Shown: positions 59,473 to 64,000 of the stretch, piece after piece
How positions within the stretch are numbered: the stretch's first letter is position 1
Layout: every line of letters starts with the position of its first letter
Origin: Mallotus nudiflorus
Lineage: Eukaryota > Streptophyta > Magnoliopsida > Malpighiales > Euphorbiaceae
Assembly: GCA_947683625.1 (NCBI GenBank)
Contig: CANTUR010000145.1
Location: 4,357,501-4,421,500, forward strand
Reading direction: 5' to 3'
Length of the DNA stretch: 64,000 nt
Made by a program: the position numbers and the translations under genes
The notes under the pieces: generated by a model
Seen by the model: only the letters and a program-made list of their open reading frames with translations
What the model was told of the DNA's origin: nothing
Databases searched by the model: none

Positions 59473-60600
59473 CCCTTTTCTGTTATTGTCCCTTTACTAC
59501 TGTACTTCTTACCAATAAAAGCATCCACAACATTACTCCCCTCTGAGACTAAAAGCTTATCCCTAAGCTCGAATTCAGGATAAGTTTCTTGAAACACAGT
59601 CAAAGGAATCCAGGTAACTTTAACCACTAGTAAGCGAGCCCATTCCACTAGAACTTCAACTACACCTTGATTAATTCGGGAACGAACAATAGACTGAGGT
59701 TGGGGAATGATTTTGCCATCCTTGAAAGGTGGTAAGGAAGGAATAGTGGAAAATGGATCACCTTTGAAGGGCTTAAGCAAAGAAATATGGAAAACATCAT
59801 GAATCCAGCTGTGCTTCAGAAGCTCCAACTGATATGCAACCTCACCAATTCATCGTAAAACCTTGAAAGGTCCATAGAACTTAGGATCTAATTTATGAAC
59901 AACCCTCCAACTCAAAGAGCATTGACGATAGGGCTGAAGTTTTAACCAAACAAACTGCTAAGGTTCAAATGTCATTTCCTGATGATGTTGGTCATAAACT
60001 TGCTTCATGCGGAGCTATGCCTATTGTAAACGAAGATGAATTTTTGCTAAAAGAGCATCATGATCTTGTAAGGAACGATCAATCTCATCCAAATAAGTAA
60101 AACCAGGATTATAAGACAACAAGCGAGAAGGTTCATGGCCATAGACAACTTAGAAGGGTGTCATTCCTAAAGAAGAATGATAATAAGTGTTATAATAATA
60201 CTCAGCCCAAGGAAGACAATCAACCCACCATAGTGGTTGATCCCCAATAAAGCAATGGAGATACATTTTAATTATTTGATTCACCACCTCAGTTTGACCA
60301 TTCGATTGAGGATGATAAGCATAAGAAAAGGCTAAGGTGGTACCATGTAACTAAAATAATTCCCTCCAAAAAGTACTAGTAAAAATTGAGTCTCTATCAC
60401 TGATAATAATTTCGGTAAGTCATGTAAATGAAAAATGTGAGTGAAAAAGACATGAGCAATAGAAGTAGCACTGTATGGATGAGAAAGAGGGATGAAATGA
60501 GCGTACTTAGAGAAACAATCCACTACTATATAAAGAACTAATTTGCCCCTAACCTTGGGCAGTCCCTCTATGAAATCCATGGAAATATCAACCCATATTT
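59433..60600 (-). pseudogene. Integrase and chromodomain-like C-terminus of gypsy element
   Basis: Integrase core: MDFIEGLP...'VVDCFSKYAHF' (60332-60580) with the first catalytic Asp, then, after a frameshift, an ISDRDSIFT-type motif near 60390 and an HPQSNGQTE-type glutamate motif near 60290. The last frame (59433-59828) has HDVFHISLLKPF and 'VLVEWARLLVVKVTWIPLTV', resembling the chromodomain core, so a chromovirus different from the Tekay-like family. Confidence 0.85.
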
Positions 60601-60829
60601 GTGTTGGAATTGAAAGGGGTTGAAGAAGACCAGCTGGATGAAGATTTTCCCATTTATGTTATTAACAAATAGAGCAATTTTGTATAAAATACTTAATAGA
60701 AGCCTTTATACCTTACCAATGAAAATAAACTTGGACGCGAAATATTATTTTTTGAATACCTTTATAAGTGGAATCATGGATATTGGAGATGATGGAAGGA
60801 ATTAAAGAGTAATCAATTAGAAGATATAT

Positions 60830-61813
60830 CTAGCCCTTATACAACAAAAGACCATTTATAAAAACCCAATTAGAGTCTGCAGTCCCAAACTGAATTTTCT
60901 GAACAAGTGTTGTCCATTTTGATGATTGACGCATCTCTTTCTTGATGCCATCCAATAAGGGAACTTGAGGATGTGAAATTCCATAAAGAAGCATAATGTC
61001 CTCATCACGTCTATACAATGCTGCTACATGATTTAAAGATCCTGCCTTATAATCAACTCAAAAATCAAACCCAAGCAGCTTACTAACCCAATGTTATTGG
61101 GGAGAAGTAACAAGTCGTCGTTCCAACAAGTACTTGAGGTTATAGCGATCAATTTTGATAACAAATGATCTGCCCCACAACTATGGTCTTTAATGTTGGA
61201 TTGCTCTTGCTAAACCAATCAATTCACATTTATAGGCAAGCAATTTCAAATGTCAGTCTCCTAGTTTACAGTTGAGGAAAGCAATTGGGTGTCCCTGTTA
61301 TTGTAAAATAGCACCAATCCCCATTTCGGATGCATCACATTTAACTGTAAACTCAAGTTAAAAGTTTGGTAGTTACAAAACTAGTGTAATGGAGAGGGCA
61401 TTCTTTAAATTTGCAAAAGCTATGTTAGTGGCCTTGTCCCATTGAAAAGCATTCTTCCTTAGCAAGTTGGTTAATGGGGCAGCCATCATGCCATAATTTT
61501 ATACAAATTTACAGTAATATCCTATCAAACTAAGGAATCCATATAGAGCATTGGCAGATTGAGAGGTGGGGCATTCTGTGATTGCTTGGATTTTGGAATT
61601 GTCCACTGTTACACCCTTGTCATTAATGACATGATCCAAGTAAAGGACTTGGTGCTCTTCAAAGGAGCACTTTGATTGTTTAAGGAAGAGCTTGTGTTGG
61701 CGCAATAACTTAAAACAATCCTCAGGTGATGCATGTGTTCTACCCATGTTTTACTGTAAACCAAAATGTTTTCAAGGAATACTAAAACAAATTTGCGAAG
61801 GTGGAACTGAAAT
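60830..61813 (-). pseudogene. Reverse transcriptase end and RNase H of gypsy element
   Basis: Frame 61499-61747 carries 'HKLFLKQSKCSFEEHQVLYL' and GYYCKFV, the C-terminal part of reverse transcriptase. RNase H follows with a CDASEMGIGAIL-type motif near 61330. The catalytic FxDD box near 61785 is decayed (FLEN). The element continues toward higher coordinates but is interrupted at 61814 by a Tekay-like LTR. Numerous stops. Confidence 0.85.
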
Positions 61814-64000
61814 TGTAATATCCCGTGTTTTTAAATATTTTTACACTATACCCGGATATGCAGTGTTAATAATTTTTGTATATATATTATGATATTTTTA
61901 CGAGATTGATATGTATTTAAAACCTATTTTAATTATTGTGTATTATTTTAAGTGTTTTACGTAAAATTTTCCCGAGACTTGCATTTCGGGGAAATTTTCA
62001 CGTAAATAATTTATTATTAATTATTTTAAATATATTTACGGACTTGCATGAACTCATACATATTTTTAAAATACTAAACGCCGTGTATATGTGTACTTAT
62101 TTATTTAATTAGGGTTTAATATTACCCTAATATTTTATTAATTATTTATTAGTTTTATTGTTATTTAATTATTTTTATTTATTATTAAATTTTAAAATAT
62201 TAAATATTAAGTGTGTGGTGTATATTTAATGTGTGTAATTTAATATTATTTTATTATATAGTATAAAGTATATATATATACACATTATAAGTCAAAAATC
62301 AAAACTTTTGAAAAATTACACATTTGCCCCCGATTTCTTCTTCTTCTCTGATTGCCTTCCTCCAGCAGTCCGGTCGCTGAAACTGCCTATTCCTTGCCAT
62401 CGGAGTGCCACCAGCAGCTCCGCCCTTCCTAGCCAGCTGCTCCGCCCGCCCCCAATCTCCTTCTTCGGCGCCGGCGAAGCCAAGGAAACCATTTTTTGGC
62501 CGAAAGTTGCAATTTCTTCACACCTCGCGATTCTGGCCATTTTTTTTGACACCGCCAGTCTCTTTCTTCTCCTTGAGCTCCGGTGAGTGTGATTCTAGCT
62601 TTGGTTTAAGCTGAAATGGTCTTGATTTGCTTAGGTTTCGAATTTTCGAATTCGGCCATATTAGGGTTTTTGATTTTTTTGAGCTTCGAATTGATTGATT
62701 CATAAAAACTCCCCTCACAAATGTTCATCCTAGTAGCTTAATCTACATGTATGAATTTTTTTGGAATTTTTGGAGATTAATTTGATTTTTGGGTATTTTT
62801 GAATATTTTAATATTATTTTCTAATTTTCGGAAATTAATTAAATAAATTATGAAATTGTGTTTTATGATAAATATAGGTGTTGAAATGAATTATAGGAAT
62901 TTATTTGTAATTTTTATGAATTTCTAAGTATTTATTTTGAATTATTGAAGTTTATGTAATTTTGGGAAATTAGGATTAATTATGTTTTTAATTGAAATTA
63001 ATTGGATAATTGAGTTTAATTATTAATATTATTGATAAATATTTTGAGAAAATTAATTTTTGATAATTGTATAATTTTTGGTGAATTTTTGAAGTAATTT
63101 TGGTATATTTATATATATAAGGGCATTTTGGTAATTTTACTCTAAATTGACTAAAAATGTAATTTAATTGATTTTAATGGTTATTTAAGGTATAAAAATT
63201 ATTTCTAAAAATTATTTGGTATTTTTTTTTACTCATTAAAACTATTTTTCGTGAATTATTTTCAATTATATACATAATATACGGTTTTACTAATAAAATG
63301 AGTTTTTATCGGTTTTTACTGTGATTAAAGGTTAATTATGTAATTTCTACTTATAAAATGTATTTCTATGTTATAAGGGTATTTTTGGTATTTCTGAAAT
63401 TATTCTGTGATTGTGGACCCCGATCGGTAGACTGTAGTCTGGAGTCCGACCGAGGGGTTGTGAATGAGATGTGGTGTTTATTTTTGAAGTGTGTTTCTTT
63501 GCAAGGTCGGCTCTACTCTTTGAGTAGAGAGATGTCCGTTTTACAAGGGAGGTTCTGTCGAATTTTTGATAGAATTCTCGTAAAACGTGATGTCCGGTCG
63601 ATCCCTAATTTCATTTTTGTGTTTAATACTCTAGATCGAATTCTAGGATTTTCTGTTAAGTTTATTCTAATGTCGGTTATTTATTGTTTGCTTAGTTGCG
63701 CCGAGATCGAGGCCTAGTGGACCAGGCCCGTCGGATCCATCTCATGGAGCGCACTAATTTGTGAGTTGCTATTTTATATATATATGCTTAGGATGCATGA
63801 TTTTAGAAATATATGTTTTATTTTGATTAAAATGCATAAATAATGTGATTTTTATTTAAGTATATTTTTGGTTTATTTTTTTATATATATTAAATTATAT
63901 GCATGCTTTATTAATGAACTGTGTTTAAAATGTTTTCAAATATATCTCTAATTTATTTTGTAATTTAACTGGATTTATTTGACGTATATATACTCGAAAT
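61814..64000 (+). repeat. Tekay-like LTR, forward, running off the window
   Basis: Starts TGTAATATCCCGTG directly after gypsy pol sequence, with candidate target duplication GAAAT (61809-61813). It covers about the first 2190 bp of the LTR: GC-rich block (62320-62580), GTGAGT at about 62583, hairpin 1 near 63511-63529, hairpin 2 (63537-63587) and hairpin 3 near 63700-63755. The remainder, and whether this is a solo LTR or a full element, lies beyond base 64000. Confidence 0.9.

Noticed and set aside
62308..62718. Open frames on both strands of the last LTR
   Set aside because: Same GC-rich LTR block; no conserved reading frame between copies.

Overview
This is nuclear DNA from a plant, most likely a eudicot. 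It is AT-rich and full of LTR retrotransposons. It also holds two small heat-shock protein genes, one with a canonical short intron, and a leucine-rich-repeat remnant of a plant CNL-type resistance gene. The species cannot be named from the sequence. By my boundaries about 80% of the window is retroelement.

Layout. 1-2655 is a reversed piece of a long (about 3.2-3.4 kb) LTR family that recurs through the window; its pol and chromodomain resemble the Tekay/Del chromoviruses (Ty3/gypsy). 2656-6912 is AT-rich intergenic DNA with microsatellites and a 520-bp fold-back element. 6918-10289 is a solo LTR of the same family with a perfect 5-bp target duplication (ATCTC). 11669-43958 is a three-level nest. 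The outer element is a Tat/Ogre-like gypsy element on the minus strand (target duplication GTGTA) with a decayed gag, no recognisable pol and tandem repeats next to its 3' LTR. Its 3' LTR is split by a Tekay-like element (11792-33107, ACCAC) whose whole interior is inverted relative to its outer ends. That element's pol is split in turn by a younger Tekay-like element (12831-23869, TTCAG) with two 3215-bp LTRs but a broken coding region.

43964-47810 is the gene island. It has a two-exon, divergent alpha-crystallin-domain gene (144 aa) and, about 630 bp downstream on the same strand, a class I cytosolic small heat-shock protein gene (161 aa) with a perfect heat-shock element and TATA box. 47811-59096 is the LRR pseudogene (minus strand), cut by two degenerate Ty1/copia elements (49528-54624 and 54977-58061), each with its target duplication. 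59097-61813 is a degenerate gypsy chromovirus with its 3' LTR, interrupted by another Tekay-like LTR that runs off the window (61814-64000).

The most unusual observations concern the long Tekay-like LTR. In every well-preserved copy a stretch of about 250 nt lies between a good splice acceptor and a GTGAGT-type donor and can fold into three successive hairpins. This suggests a spliced, structured leader inside the LTR. Close behind are the interior-inverted element, stop codons shared between two Tekay-like copies, and the tandem repeats at the 3' end of the Tat-like element.
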